This document shows, in pieces, positions 43,420 through 52,577 of a stretch of DNA of 64,000 bases. The DNA is from Loktanella sp. Alg231-35 (lineage in GTDB: Bacteria > Pseudomonadota > Alphaproteobacteria > Rhodobacterales > Rhodobacteraceae): assembly GCF_900143545.1 (NCBI RefSeq), contig NZ_FREV01000005.1, positions 248,001 to 312,000 on the forward strand, given 5' to 3'. Under the pieces are notes generated by a model that did not search any database, was not told where the DNA came from, and saw only the letters and a list, made by a program, of their open reading frames with translations. Position 1 is the stretch's first letter. Every line of letters begins with the position of its first letter. The position numbers and the translations under genes were made by a program.

Positions 43420-43740
43420 CTACCAATTCCGGCTTGCCAGATGCGTCACCTTTTCCAGCACCTCATGGCTGCGCCAATCGACACGATAGATCTCTTCCTC
43501 AATCCGCATATAGACCCAGCCCTCACTGACCGTGGGCAGGCCATAATAGCGTGCGTTCATCAGCATAGAGTATTTACCGCGCTCAAGCGTCTGCCCAATC
43601 GCGACCGGGTCGGGTTCCGGCACCAGCGGTTTGGGGACGGCAACACAAGCGGTGCCTGCCACGGCGATGCGGCATTGCGCCGTGACTGCTGCGGGCAGGA
43701 AAACCAAAAGCGCTGTCACCAATAGCAATTTGTTGAGCAT
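43420..43740 (-). CDS. Small exported hypothetical protein, 106 aa
   Basis: Sec signal peptide MLNKLLLVTALLVFLPAAVTAQ, then a mature part with two cysteines (CRIAVAGTACVAVPKP) and a C-terminal segment KYSMLMNARYYGLPTVSEGWVYMRIEEEIYRVDWRSHEVLEKVTHLA. This could be a small inner-face lipid- or protein-binding domain. No named family recognised. Stands alone beside xthA on the same strand, 57 bp after it. Confidence 0.8.
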   Translation of the reverse strand: MLNKLLLVTALLVFLPAAVTAQCRIAVAGTACVAVPKPLVPEPDPVAIGQTLERGKYSMLMNARYYGLPTVSEGWVYMRIEEEIYRVDWRSHEVLEKVTHLASRNW

Positions 43741-43797
43741 GAAGATGCTCCCCGATCATTGTTGCCGCTTGCTTGAGTGGCTTTGAATATCAGGGGT

Positions 43798-44598
43798 TCA
43801 GGCCGCCAGGTCAACCCAGACGGGGACGTGGTCAGAGGGTTTCTCCCGCCCGCGCACGTCCTTTTCGATCCAGCAATCGTTCAATAGATCGGCGCATTGC
43901 GGGGTGAGAAGGAAGTGGTCGATGCGGATGCCGTCGTTCTTGTCCCAAGCGCCAGCCTGATAATCCCAGAACGAATAATGGCCTGCACCGGCCTGACACG
44001 CGCGGAAGGCTTCTGTAAGACCAAGGTTCTGGATACGCCGGAACGCATCGCGGCTTTCGAGGCGGAAGAGCGCGTCATCGGTCCAGACTTCGGGGCGGGC
44101 GGCGTCTTCGGGCTGGGGGATGATGTTGTAGTCCCCAGCAATTAGCGCTGTTTCTTCTGCCGCCATCAACTCGGATGCGCGGGCGTGCAGGCGTTCCATC
44201 CAGCGCAGCTTATAGTCGTATTTTGGCCCCGGTGCGGGGTTACCGTTGGGCAGGTAAAGACCGCAGATGCGAATTGCTTTTTCGCCCACAACCGTTGCTT
44301 CAATATAGCGGGCCTCGATGTCATCCACGCCCTCACGCCCGGCCCCTGTCGCGCCGGGCAATCCGCGTGTGACGTCTTCCAATGGCAGCTTGGACAGCAG
44401 GGCAACCCCATTAAACCCCTTCTGGCCATGGGTTTCGACGTTATAGCCTTTGTCCTCCAACACCTCGCGGGGGAAATTCTCATCAACTGATTTGATCTCT
44501 TGCAGGATGGCAACATCGGGCTGCGCCTCATCCAGCCAATCCGTCAGCGCGCCGATCCGGGCCTTGATGCCGTTGATGTTGAATGTCGCGATTTTCAT
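43798..44598 (-). CDS. xthA: Exodeoxyribonuclease III
   Basis: A 266-residue endonuclease/exonuclease/phosphatase-fold enzyme that repairs abasic sites. Signs: MKIATFNINGIKARI at the start, LQEIKS (catalytic Glu), GRLYLPNGNP-like CGLYLPNGNPAPGP, LIAGDYNIIP (Asp/Asn pair) and the terminal PSDHVPVWVD (Asp-His). I chose the ATG at 44598, which gives the standard start; the longer upstream reading adds 23 residues without family support. Confidence 0.96.
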   Translation of the reverse strand: MKIATFNINGIKARIGALTDWLDEAQPDVAILQEIKSVDENFPREVLEDKGYNVETHGQKGFNGVALLSKLPLEDVTRGLPGATGAGREGVDDIEARYIEATVVGEKAIRICGLYLPNGNPAPGPKYDYKLRWMERLHARASELMAAEETALIAGDYNIIPQPEDAARPEVWTDDALFRLESRDAFRRIQNLGLTEAFRACQAGAGHYSFWDYQAGAWDKNDGIRIDHFLLTPQCADLLNDCWIEKDVRGREKPSDHVPVWVDLAA

Positions 44599-45048
44599 GG
44601 GCCGGCCCTTCTTGTGCTTGGCTTTGGTTGTGGCCAAGGGCCGACCAAAACGCAACCTTTCCCTCACGCGGACGCGTGCAATCTGCTAGGGTAAGGCATT
44701 GCCCAAGGGAGATTGCCTATGATCCGCTCCGACGGCGGCATCACGGCTCGATCAGCATGCCAACCGCTGCTTCATGCATCGCGCGATCTGGGATTATTGG
44801 CCGGAAGTGCGTAAAGGGCGGCGTGTCACCGTAAAGGGTGATCGGCCGGTTTAGGGGGCATTGACTGCGCTTTTCTGGGAGGAACGATAAGACATATTGT
44901 GTGAGAGGGCGATTTTCAAATCAGCTTGTCCGCATGTTGGGCGTACGGACAAAGCACCTTTTCACTGTGCAAGCGCCAAGGACTGGTTCCGGAAGGTGAA
45001 CTGAGAAACAGGATGTTTTTGCACCAACCAACGCCCGCAGTTCACTTT
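44599..45048. other. Intergenic region with a decayed gene
   Basis: 450 bp. Besides the fragment at 44719-44854 it holds a 7-bp hairpin, TTGTCCG (44926-44932) with CGGACAA (44946-44952). No complete gene seen. Confidence 0.4.
44719..44854 (+). pseudogene. Frameshifted remnant of a small gene
   Basis: The ATG at 44719 has a good AGGGAG site 7 nt upstream. The frame reads MIRSDGGIT and then loses sense, while a -1 frame continues LDQHANRCFMHRAIWDYWPE and VRKGRRVTVKGDRPV to a TAG at 44854. A single-base indel near 44746 would join them into about 45 residues. I do not recognise the family. A short real gene in one frame is a less likely alternative. Confidence 0.3.
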
Positions 45049-46164
45049 TCACATTGAGCAAAACAACGGTTTGTTGTTCGCCTGATGTCGCTGAACCAGC
45101 TGTTTCATCATCCTGCCTTTTTCCGGTATATGGCGAGCAGAAACCGGCTTGAAGTCTGCGCTGCATATCTCTGGAAATAGTGATTGTATTTCTACACGTG
45201 CATCAAGGGAGACGGCCTTCAGCGCTTCTGGCCCTAAATGCAGGCTTTCTGTTGAAGCACCATTCGACCAAATGACCTCGTGGTCATCAAACAGGATATG
45301 CCAATATTCAACACCATCAGGGCTGTCTTCTGATATTTCAACGCCGCTCAATGAAAGAAGCTTGTTCGCAGGAATCAGAACATCTCTGGAATCAAACATC
45401 CGCATAGCAATCACAGACGACACAAGAACACGGTGCTGTGGCGATACAATCAAATCCTGCTTAGGATATCCGGCTCCCAATGCGTCTGCGCGTATTACTA
45501 TGGGTTTGAGTTTAGGGTTAGCCTGTAGCTGGCTCTGACTTAAATCGCAGGAACCAATCCAGCGTATTGGTTTATAGCCATGGTCGTAGGTGTGCACCTG
45601 ATCTTCAATTTGCAGGTCCTCTACGCGTACTGGTCCTTGCAAAGTTTCGATCATTGTTCCCGAAGCAAAGCAAGGTACGTCCGTAAAATCGCCACTTGCG
45701 TTTGTGGGTCCAGTCACAATTTGATCCACGACGATCGTATTTGGACCACTCTCGTTCCAAGCCGCATCAATCGCTGCTGTATTTACAGATAGTCCGTTAA
45801 AAAGCTCAAGCGGTTCGAGTGGCCCATTATCTGTTTTGGCGCCAGAGAGTGTGACAGTACCGTCTGGGTCAACCTCCAAACGGAAAACCGAACCACCGTT
45901 CGTGTTTTCAAGTTGCCAAATGGCTGGTGTATCGGCCTCATACATATCACCATCAGAAAATCGGACGGTTTGGCCAGCGGTTGCAGGCGCTTGGAACTCC
46001 AGTTCATTTGGTGCTCCGGCAGGCCCGCCGACAAACAGGTCAACACCATTGATTTGAACACTGAGGCTGTTGTCCAGCGTGATGAAGTCGATGACAAAGC
46101 CACCACCTGGTGTCGTATCTGTGAATGTAGTGGAATCGCCGTCGTTGATGCTAAAAGTTGGCAC
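45049..46164 (-). CDS. Hint-domain (Hedgehog/intein type 2) protein
   Basis: A 371-residue protein. An N-terminal beta-rich domain (about 1-160) precedes a Hint_2 domain starting at C165 (VPCFASGTMIETLQGPVRVEDLQIEDQVHTYDHG), continuing through LIVSPQHRVLVSS and VEYWHILFDDHEVIWSNGASTESLHLGPEALKA. C165 is the nucleophile expected for Hint self-processing; no intein-style C-terminal Asn-Cys is seen, as is usual for this group. Such Rhodobacterales proteins are thought to be secreted. No secretion genes lie next to it. Flanked by A/T-rich DNA. Confidence 0.9.
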   Translation of the reverse strand: MPTFSINDGDSTTFTDTTPGGGFVIDFITLDNSLSVQINGVDLFVGGPAGAPNELEFQAPATAGQTVRFSDGDMYEADTPAIWQLENTNGGSVFRLEVDPDGTVTLSGAKTDNGPLEPLELFNGLSVNTAAIDAAWNESGPNTIVVDQIVTGPTNASGDFTDVPCFASGTMIETLQGPVRVEDLQIEDQVHTYDHGYKPIRWIGSCDLSQSQLQANPKLKPIVIRADALGAGYPKQDLIVSPQHRVLVSSVIAMRMFDSRDVLIPANKLLSLSGVEISEDSPDGVEYWHILFDDHEVIWSNGASTESLHLGPEALKAVSLDARVEIQSLFPEICSADFKPVSARHIPEKGRMMKQLVQRHQANNKPLFCSM

Positions 46165-46453
46165 TAGTTGGATACCTTGTCGTCTTCGAAACTAAATACA
46201 GAACTTAACTGTTGATCATCTGGAGCCAGATTGCCGTAGCAATTGGGTCCGGTGTGCGCACTGAGTAAACTCTCTATGCCGATCGACAACCCCTTTTTTT
46301 GGAACAAGTGGAGGGGGTCATATTTTCATCACCAACAACCCGAGCTGTTGTCGGGCACTTTTGGCCTCAACTACATTTCCGGACCTTCGTGCGTTGCACA
46401 TTGGGCAGATCGGGCTCTATGCAGCCATTGCAGTCTACAACAGCCCAGCCTGC
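46165..46453. other. A/T-rich intergenic region
   Basis: 289 bp between the Hint gene and iscA with no gene seen. A short stem (CCCGA-GCTGTTG-TCGGG near 46338) and a T7 run (46291-46297) are the only structures noticed. Confidence 0.3.
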
Positions 46454-46780
46454 CTACATCGAGAAAGACGTCCCGCAGCCGCAGGATGACGTGGCATTTG
46501 GGTTGTTGATCACAAAGCGTGCGCCGATCAGTTCTTCGGCGAAGTCAATCACCGCATCTGCAAGAAAGGGCAGGGACACGGAATCAATCACGACCGTCTC
46601 GCCGTGTTCCGACAGGACCAGATCGTCGTCTTTGGCCTCATCCAGATCAATTTCATACTGAAACCCCGAACAGCCGCCGCCTTCGACCGCGACCCGCAGG
46701 GCTTTGCCTTGGGCGGATGCGCCGATCTCGGCCAGACGCTCAAACGCGCGCGGGGTCACTTTGGGGGGGACGGTGAACAT
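46454..46780 (-). CDS. Iron-sulfur cluster assembly protein (HesB/IscA/ErpA type)
   Basis: A 108-residue A-type carrier. The three conserved cysteines are C37 (GGGCSGFQY), C100 and C102 (SSCGCGTSFSM). It carries Fe-S clusters to target proteins. Which member (IscA, ErpA or SufA) is not settled. Divergent from dgt; ATG at 46780. Confidence 0.95.
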   Translation of the reverse strand: MFTVPPKVTPRAFERLAEIGASAQGKALRVAVEGGGCSGFQYEIDLDEAKDDDLVLSEHGETVVIDSVSLPFLADAVIDFAEELIGARFVINNPNATSSCGCGTSFSM

Positions 46781-46856
46781 CGGCTAGACCTATCGGTTCT
46801 GTTACTGTTCCAATATAGGTGTGTCAGGCAAACACGACAAGACAGGCAAGATAACA

Positions 46857-48029
46857 ATGGCAGCGCCATATGCGACCGACCCCGCGAACCCGCGCGGGCG
46901 GCTTTACGCGGAAGAAGAAAGTACCTTCCGTTCGCCCTTTCAGCGCGACAGGGACAGGATCATCCATGCAAGCGCCTTTCGGCGGCTCAAGCATAAGACC
47001 CAAGTGTTCATTGAACATGAAGGCGATTATTTCCGCACCCGGCTGACCCATTCGATTGAGGTCGCACAGGTGGCCCGCACTGTGGCCGCTGCTTTGGACC
47101 TGAATGTGGAACTGACCGAGGCTGTCGCCTTGGCCCACGATCTGGGGCATACACCGTTTGGGCATACCGGTGAAGAGGCGCTGGATGCGTTGATGCAACC
47201 CTACGGGGGCTTTGATCACAACGCGCAAGCGCTGCATATTGTGACCAATCTGGAACGGCACTATGCCGAATGGGATGGGCTAAACCTGACATGGGAAAGT
47301 CTTGAAGGCATCGCCAAGCATAATGGCCCAGTGACGGGACATATCCCTTGGGCGCTTGCGGCATACAATGCCCGCCACGATCTGGAACTGCACACCCATG
47401 CCAGTGCCGAAGCGCAGGCGGCAGCACTGGCCGATGACATCGCCTACAATAACCACGATCTGCACGACGGGCTGCGCGCCGAATTGTTCAGCACCGATGA
47501 ACTGGCCGAAATGCCAATCCTGCAGGATTGCTTTGCCCGTGTGGATGCCAAATACCCAGACCTGAACTATTACCGCCGCAGGCATGAGGCGCTGCGCCGC
47601 TTCTTTGGCATCCTTGTCGAAGATGTGATTACCGTCAGCCGCCGCAACCTGACGGAGCTGGCCCCGGCATCTGTGCATGACATCCGGCACGCGGGCCGCA
47701 TGATGGTGCAGTTTTCGCCAGAACTTTGGACCGATCTGAAAGTCATCCGAAAATTCCTGTTTGAACGGATGTATCGCGCGCCTGCGGTTGTCGAAATGCG
47801 GGTTGTTGTCACCCAGATGATCAACGATCTGTTCCCGTTTTTCATGAACAACACCAATGAGTTGCCCAAGCAATGGCGCAAGGACGTGGCCGATGCCACG
47901 GACGCGGTGGCCTTGGCACGTATTGTGGCGGACTATATTGCTGGGATGACCGACCGTTTTGCCATTCAGGAACATAAGCGTCTGATTGGTGGCGAAAAGA
48001 TACCAGCAGGAGTGATCGATGGCAGTTGA
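46857..48029 (+). CDS. dgt: Deoxyguanosinetriphosphate triphosphohydrolase-like protein
   Basis: A 390-residue HD-domain protein of the dGTPase type 2 family, which releases triphosphate from dNTPs. Signs: RTRLTHSIEVAQVARTVA (first His), ALAHDLGHTPFGHTGEEAL (HD pair), ADDIAYNNHDLHDGL and the C-terminal helical cap. I chose the ATG at 46857 (MAAPYATDP), with AGGCAAG upstream; a GTG at 46821 is possible. The last codons overlap the antiporter start. Confidence 0.94.
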   Translation: MAAPYATDPANPRGRLYAEEESTFRSPFQRDRDRIIHASAFRRLKHKTQVFIEHEGDYFRTRLTHSIEVAQVARTVAAALDLNVELTEAVALAHDLGHTPFGHTGEEALDALMQPYGGFDHNAQALHIVTNLERHYAEWDGLNLTWESLEGIAKHNGPVTGHIPWALAAYNARHDLELHTHASAEAQAAALADDIAYNNHDLHDGLRAELFSTDELAEMPILQDCFARVDAKYPDLNYYRRRHEALRRFFGILVEDVITVSRRNLTELAPASVHDIRHAGRMMVQFSPELWTDLKVIRKFLFERMYRAPAVVEMRVVVTQMINDLFPFFMNNTNELPKQWRKDVADATDAVALARIVADYIAGMTDRFAIQEHKRLIGGEKIPAGVIDGS

Positions 48030-49851
48030 AACCGCAGCAGGAGCGATGCAGCCCGCGATGGCAATCGCATTGGTGGGCGCGCTGGGTGTGGGGTCGCAAT
48101 GGCTGGCCTGGCGGCTGCGGATGCCCGCGATTGTGCTGATGCTGGTGGCGGGGGTGCTGGTGGGGCCGGTCTTTGGTGTGTTCGACCCCGCGCGCGACAT
48201 CGGGCCGTTGATGGCGCCGATCATCTCAATTGCGGTGGCGATTATCCTGTTTGAAGGCGGGCTGACGCTGAACTTTCATTCGTTACAGGACGCGGCCAAA
48301 GGCGTGAAACGGCTGGTGTTTATCGGCGCGCCGCTGGGCTGGCTGACCTCGGCGCTGGCCTTGCGCTATGGCGCTGGTCTGAGCTGGGAAAGCGCGGCCG
48401 TCTTTGGTGGCATTATGATTGTGACCGGGCCAACCGTGATCGCCCCATTGCTGCGCACTGCACGCCTGTCCAAACGCCCGGCGGCCTTGCTGCAATGGGA
48501 GGCGATCGTAAACGATCCCATTGGCGCGTTGGCGGCTGTCCTTGCGTTTTCGGTCGTTCTGGTACTGAACACCGCCACAACATTCAGTGCTGCAATGGTG
48601 GAACTGCTGATTGGGATCGTAGTGGCCACACTCCTTGGCGTGGCCGCAGGTTGGGGTCTGGCGCGTGCTTTCAAACGCGGCGCAGTGCCCGAATACATGA
48701 AAGTGCCGGTGCTTTTTGCTTTGCTAGTCGCGGTCTTTGCCGTCTCTGACATGGTGCTGCATGAAAGCGGACTGCTTGCCGTGACGATCATGGGCATCGT
48801 GATCGCAAATGCGAACCTTCCCAGTTACGAGGAACTGCGCAGGTTCAAGGAACATGCGACCGTTTTGTTGGTTTCAGGTGTATTTATCTTGCTGGCAGCG
48901 GGCTTGGATGTTGACGCGCTTTGGGGCCTCGACTGGCGCGCGCTGCTATTTGTGGCGTTGGTGATTTTTGTTGCACGCCCCCTGACGGTGCTGGTGTCAT
49001 TGCTTGGCTCCGGCGTGCCGTGGCGCGAACAAATACTGGTGGCATTCACCGGGCCACGCGGCGTGGTCTTAGTGGCAGTGGCAGGTCTGTTCGGTGACCG
49101 ACTGTTGAACCTTGGGTTTGCGGATGCGGGCCTGATTGCGCCGCTCGCCTTTGTCTTGGTGTCCTTTACCGTAGTGCTGCACGGTTTCACGCTCAAACCC
49201 TTTGCCCGTTGGCTGGGGCTGACCGGCGCGGACACGCCGGGTGTTGTGATCATAGGTGGGTCAAACTGGACGACCGCCTTTGCCGAAGCGCTGCAAAAGG
49301 CGGAAATCCCGGTGCTGATGACTGATCCGAACTTTGGCCACTTGCGGGCGGCACGCACGGCAGGGATCAGCACATTCTCCGGCGATATCCTGTCCGAGGC
49401 GGCAGAGCAGCGGGTGGAACTGGTCAGCTATGCGACCATCGTCGCCGCGACTGACAATGACGCCTATAATACGCTGGTGGCAACTGATCTGGCCCCGGAA
49501 TTCGGACGCGACAACGTCTTTCAGGTGATGCGCGAAAAGGGCGATAGCGCGCGCCATCAACTGCCGCGCACCTTGGGCGGGCGTTGGTTTGGGCCTGAAA
49601 TGACCCACGACGGATTAGAACGATTGATCCGCGAGGGCTGGGCCTTCCGCACGACACGGCTGAGCGAGGAATTCTCGGCTGAGGATTGGCGCGCGGAACA
49701 CCCCGAGGCACATCTGGTCGCAAGGATTGCACCCAATGGGACGATCAAACTGATCCGCAAGGATGAAGACGTGAACCCCGCGCCTGACGTGCGTCTGATC
49801 GCTTTGTGCCCGCCAGAGGGTGCGACAGACGGGCAAGCGCCAGCGAAATAG
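48019..49851 (+). CDS. Cation:proton antiporter with RCK/TrkA-N-like domain
   Basis: A 610-residue CPA1-type (NhaP-like) Na+ or K+/H+ antiporter. About twelve transmembrane helices span residues 5-395, including MLVAGVLVGPVFGVF, IISIAVAIILFEGGLTL (the conserved acidic site region) and GVVLVAVAGLFGD. Residues about 407-520 form a nucleotide-binding fold (VVIIGGSNWTTAFAEALQKAEIPVLMTDPN ... FSGDILSEAAEQRVEL). It overlaps dgt by 11 nt. Role: cytoplasmic pH or ion balance. Confidence 0.93.
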   Translation: MAVETAAGAMQPAMAIALVGALGVGSQWLAWRLRMPAIVLMLVAGVLVGPVFGVFDPARDIGPLMAPIISIAVAIILFEGGLTLNFHSLQDAAKGVKRLVFIGAPLGWLTSALALRYGAGLSWESAAVFGGIMIVTGPTVIAPLLRTARLSKRPAALLQWEAIVNDPIGALAAVLAFSVVLVLNTATTFSAAMVELLIGIVVATLLGVAAGWGLARAFKRGAVPEYMKVPVLFALLVAVFAVSDMVLHESGLLAVTIMGIVIANANLPSYEELRRFKEHATVLLVSGVFILLAAGLDVDALWGLDWRALLFVALVIFVARPLTVLVSLLGSGVPWREQILVAFTGPRGVVLVAVAGLFGDRLLNLGFADAGLIAPLAFVLVSFTVVLHGFTLKPFARWLGLTGADTPGVVIIGGSNWTTAFAEALQKAEIPVLMTDPNFGHLRAARTAGISTFSGDILSEAAEQRVELVSYATIVAATDNDAYNTLVATDLAPEFGRDNVFQVMREKGDSARHQLPRTLGGRWFGPEMTHDGLERLIREGWAFRTTRLSEEFSAEDWRAEHPEAHLVARIAPNGTIKLIRKDEDVNPAPDVRLIALCPPEGATDGQAPAK

Positions 49852-49916
49852 GTTTTTCTGTTGCCCTGCCCATGTAGGGTGGTAAACCGCCAGAACACTT
49901 AATCTGGACCGATCCG

Positions 49917-51656
49917 ATGAACCTTTTTGCCGATATTCGCGCCTTGGTGCTGAACTGCCTTGACCAATTGGTCGCTGAAGGCACGCTGCCCGACGGCCTT
50001 GCCACCGCTGCTGTGTCGGTCGAACCACCGCGCGATGCAGCCCACGGTGATATGGCAACCAACGCCGCGATGGTGCTGGCGAAGCCTGCAAAAATGAACC
50101 CACGGGTGATTGCAGAGGCGCTGGCGGCCAAGCTGCTGGCCGATCCGCAGGTTGCGGTGGCAGAGGTTGCAGGTCCCGGTTTCCTGAACATGCGGCTGGT
50201 GCCGCAGGTGTGGCAAGGTGTGGTCAAGGCCGCGCTGACAGACCCGACCTATGGGCAATCCACGCTGGGGCAGGGCCAAAAGATGATGGTCGAATATGTC
50301 TCGGCTAACCCCACGGGCCCGCTGCACGTCGGCCACACGCGTGGTGCTGTATTTGGCGACGCGCTGGCGCGGTTGCTGGACTATTCTGGCTTTGACGTGA
50401 CCAAAGAATACTACATCAATGATGGCGGCGCGCAGGTCGATGTGCTCGCCCGGTCAGTGTATCTGCGGTACCTGGAGGCGCACGGGCAAGAGGTCGCATT
50501 TGAGGATGGCACCTATCCCGGCGATTACCTGATCCCGGTGGGCAAGGCGCTGAAGGACAAGGTTGGCGACGCTTTCGTCGACAAAGGCGAGCAGTTCTGG
50601 CTGGAAGACATCCGGGAATTCGCAACCGAAGCGATGATGGATCTGATCCGCGAAGACCTCGCCCAGCTTGGCGTGACCATGGATAACTTCTTTTCCGAAA
50701 AGTCGCTCTATGGCACTGGTTTGATTGAAAAATCCATCGCAGAGCTGGACGAAAAAGGGTTGATCTATCGTGGTGTGCTGGAACCACCCAAAGGCAAGAT
50801 GCCAGAAGATTGGGAACCACGCGAACAGACCCTGTTCAAATCCACCGAACATGGCGACGATGTGGACCGGCCTGTGCAGAAATCGGACGGGTCATGGACC
50901 TATTTCGCGCCCGATATCGCGTATCACTACGACAAGGTGCAGCGCGGCTTTGATCAGTTGATCGATGTCTTCGGGGCCGATCATGGTGGTTATGTCAAAC
51001 GGATGAAGGCCGCTGTTTCAGCGCTGTCAGATGGCAAAGTGCCGCTGGATGTAAAGCTGACGCAACTGGTGAAGCTGTATAAAAACGGCGTGCCGTTCAA
51101 GATGTCCAAGCGGGCAGGGACCTTTGTCACCCTGCGCGATGTGGTCGATCAGGTTGGGGTCAACGTGACCCGGTTCCACATGCTGACGCGCAAGAACGAC
51201 GCGCCGCTGGATTTTGATTTCGACAAGGTGCTGGAACAGTCCAAGGACAACCCGGTGTTCTACGTCAACTACGCCTATGCGCGGGTGAACTCTGCTGTGG
51301 GTAAGGCGGGGGCATTCACTGATGTGTCTGACGCAACGTTGGCGGGCGTAGACCTGTCTGGTCTGACGCATGACGCCGAATTGACGCTGATCAAAAAGCT
51401 TGCTGAATGGCCCCGGTTGGTCGAAATCGCAGCCAAGGGGCACGAGCCGCACCGGATCGCCTTTTACCTCTATGATCTGGCCTCGGATTTCCACGCGCTT
51501 TACCACCAAGGCAACGCGGATGAGGCGTTAAGGTTCGTGCAAGAGGGTGACTCAGATACCACACAGGCGAAAATTGCCCTGATCCGGGCCGTAGCAATTG
51601 TTATTTTGCACGGTTTGGGTATTCTTGGTGTCACTCCGGCGGAAGAGATGCGCTAA
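49917..51656 (+). CDS. argS: Arginyl-tRNA synthetase
   Basis: A 579-residue class Ia synthetase. Signs: N-terminal ArgS-specific domain, the HIGH-type motif HVGHTRGAVFGDAL (about 142-155), the middle DIAYHYDKVQRGFDQLIDVFGADHGGYVKRM, and FKMSKRAGTF (KMSK). A C-terminal DALR anticodon-binding domain follows (DLASDFHALYHQGNADEALRF). Complete, with a typical start and stop. Confidence 0.97.
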   Translation: MNLFADIRALVLNCLDQLVAEGTLPDGLATAAVSVEPPRDAAHGDMATNAAMVLAKPAKMNPRVIAEALAAKLLADPQVAVAEVAGPGFLNMRLVPQVWQGVVKAALTDPTYGQSTLGQGQKMMVEYVSANPTGPLHVGHTRGAVFGDALARLLDYSGFDVTKEYYINDGGAQVDVLARSVYLRYLEAHGQEVAFEDGTYPGDYLIPVGKALKDKVGDAFVDKGEQFWLEDIREFATEAMMDLIREDLAQLGVTMDNFFSEKSLYGTGLIEKSIAELDEKGLIYRGVLEPPKGKMPEDWEPREQTLFKSTEHGDDVDRPVQKSDGSWTYFAPDIAYHYDKVQRGFDQLIDVFGADHGGYVKRMKAAVSALSDGKVPLDVKLTQLVKLYKNGVPFKMSKRAGTFVTLRDVVDQVGVNVTRFHMLTRKNDAPLDFDFDKVLEQSKDNPVFYVNYAYARVNSAVGKAGAFTDVSDATLAGVDLSGLTHDAELTLIKKLAEWPRLVEIAAKGHEPHRIAFYLYDLASDFHALYHQGNADEALRFVQEGDSDTTQAKIALIRAVAIVILHGLGILGVTPAEEMR

Positions 51657-51716
51657 CGCACGATCTGCCGGTTTGAGCAAACGACGACCCCGCAAAGGGG
51701 CGCGCGAGAGGCGAAG

Positions 51717-52577
51717 ATGGCAGTATACGATCAGGGGTTCGCCCCTGCGGCAGGTGTGCCGCGTGTTACCAATTTAGTGAATTTTGCAGGGGCTGCGATG
51801 TCGCTGGCCCTGATCCTTGGCGTTGGGTTCTGGGGGTACAAGCTGATCGTGCGTGACGTCAGCGGCATCCCTGTGGTCCGCGCGATGGAAGGCGATATGC
51901 GCGTGCTGCCCGACAATCCCGGCGGCGCAGTTGCAGCCCACACCGGATTGGCCGTGAACGAAGTTGCCGCAAGTGGCGAGGCAGGTGCCCCTGAGGATAC
52001 GCTGGTTCTGGCCCCGCGTACCGCTGGTTTGGCTGCCGAAGATCTTGAGGCGCAACCTGTTGCTGCAACGCCTGCAGCTGCCCCAGTGGTCGAAAATGCC
52101 GTCCCGGCAGATGAGATCGCGGCATTGGCCGCACAGCTTGCATCAATTGCTCCGGCCACAACGCCCGAAAGCACACCCGCTGCGGTGAACCCCGATGCTA
52201 TTCCAGCAACCGTGCCCGGTGTGGCCGCATCCCCGCGTCCAACGGTGCGGCCTGCGCGCTTTCAGGTGCCTGCAACGACAGCAACGCCTTCAAACGAAGT
52301 TGCCGTCACAACCACGTCTTTCCCCACCGGCACCGATCTGGTGCAACTGGGCGCATTCCAATCCCCAACCCTTGCCGCGCAAGAATGGGAGCGTCTGCAG
52401 TCCCGCTTTGGCCAGTTGATCGCAGATCGCGCGCATTTCATTGAAGTGAGCAATCAAAGCGGCGGCACATGGTACCGTCTGCGGGCTAGCGGCTTTGACG
52501 ATCGGGCCGATGCGCGCCGCCTATGTGCTGCATTGCAAGCCGAAGGGGCCAACTGCATCGCTGTGGTGGTAAACTAA
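51717..52577 (+). CDS. SPOR domain-containing protein
   Basis: A 286-residue single-pass membrane protein: cytoplasmic N-terminus, one helix (AAMSLALILGVGFWGYKLI, about 26-44), a long Ala/Pro/Thr-rich periplasmic linker, and a C-terminal SPOR domain (about 207-285: DLVQLGAFQSPTLAAQEWERL ... GGTWYRLRASGFDDRADARRLCAAL) that binds denuded septal peptidoglycan. Acts at the division site. Followed by nagZ with adjoining coding sequence. Confidence 0.93.
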   Translation: MAVYDQGFAPAAGVPRVTNLVNFAGAAMSLALILGVGFWGYKLIVRDVSGIPVVRAMEGDMRVLPDNPGGAVAAHTGLAVNEVAASGEAGAPEDTLVLAPRTAGLAAEDLEAQPVAATPAAAPVVENAVPADEIAALAAQLASIAPATTPESTPAAVNPDAIPATVPGVAASPRPTVRPARFQVPATTATPSNEVAVTTTSFPTGTDLVQLGAFQSPTLAAQEWERLQSRFGQLIADRAHFIEVSNQSGGTWYRLRASGFDDRADARRLCAALQAEGANCIAVVVN

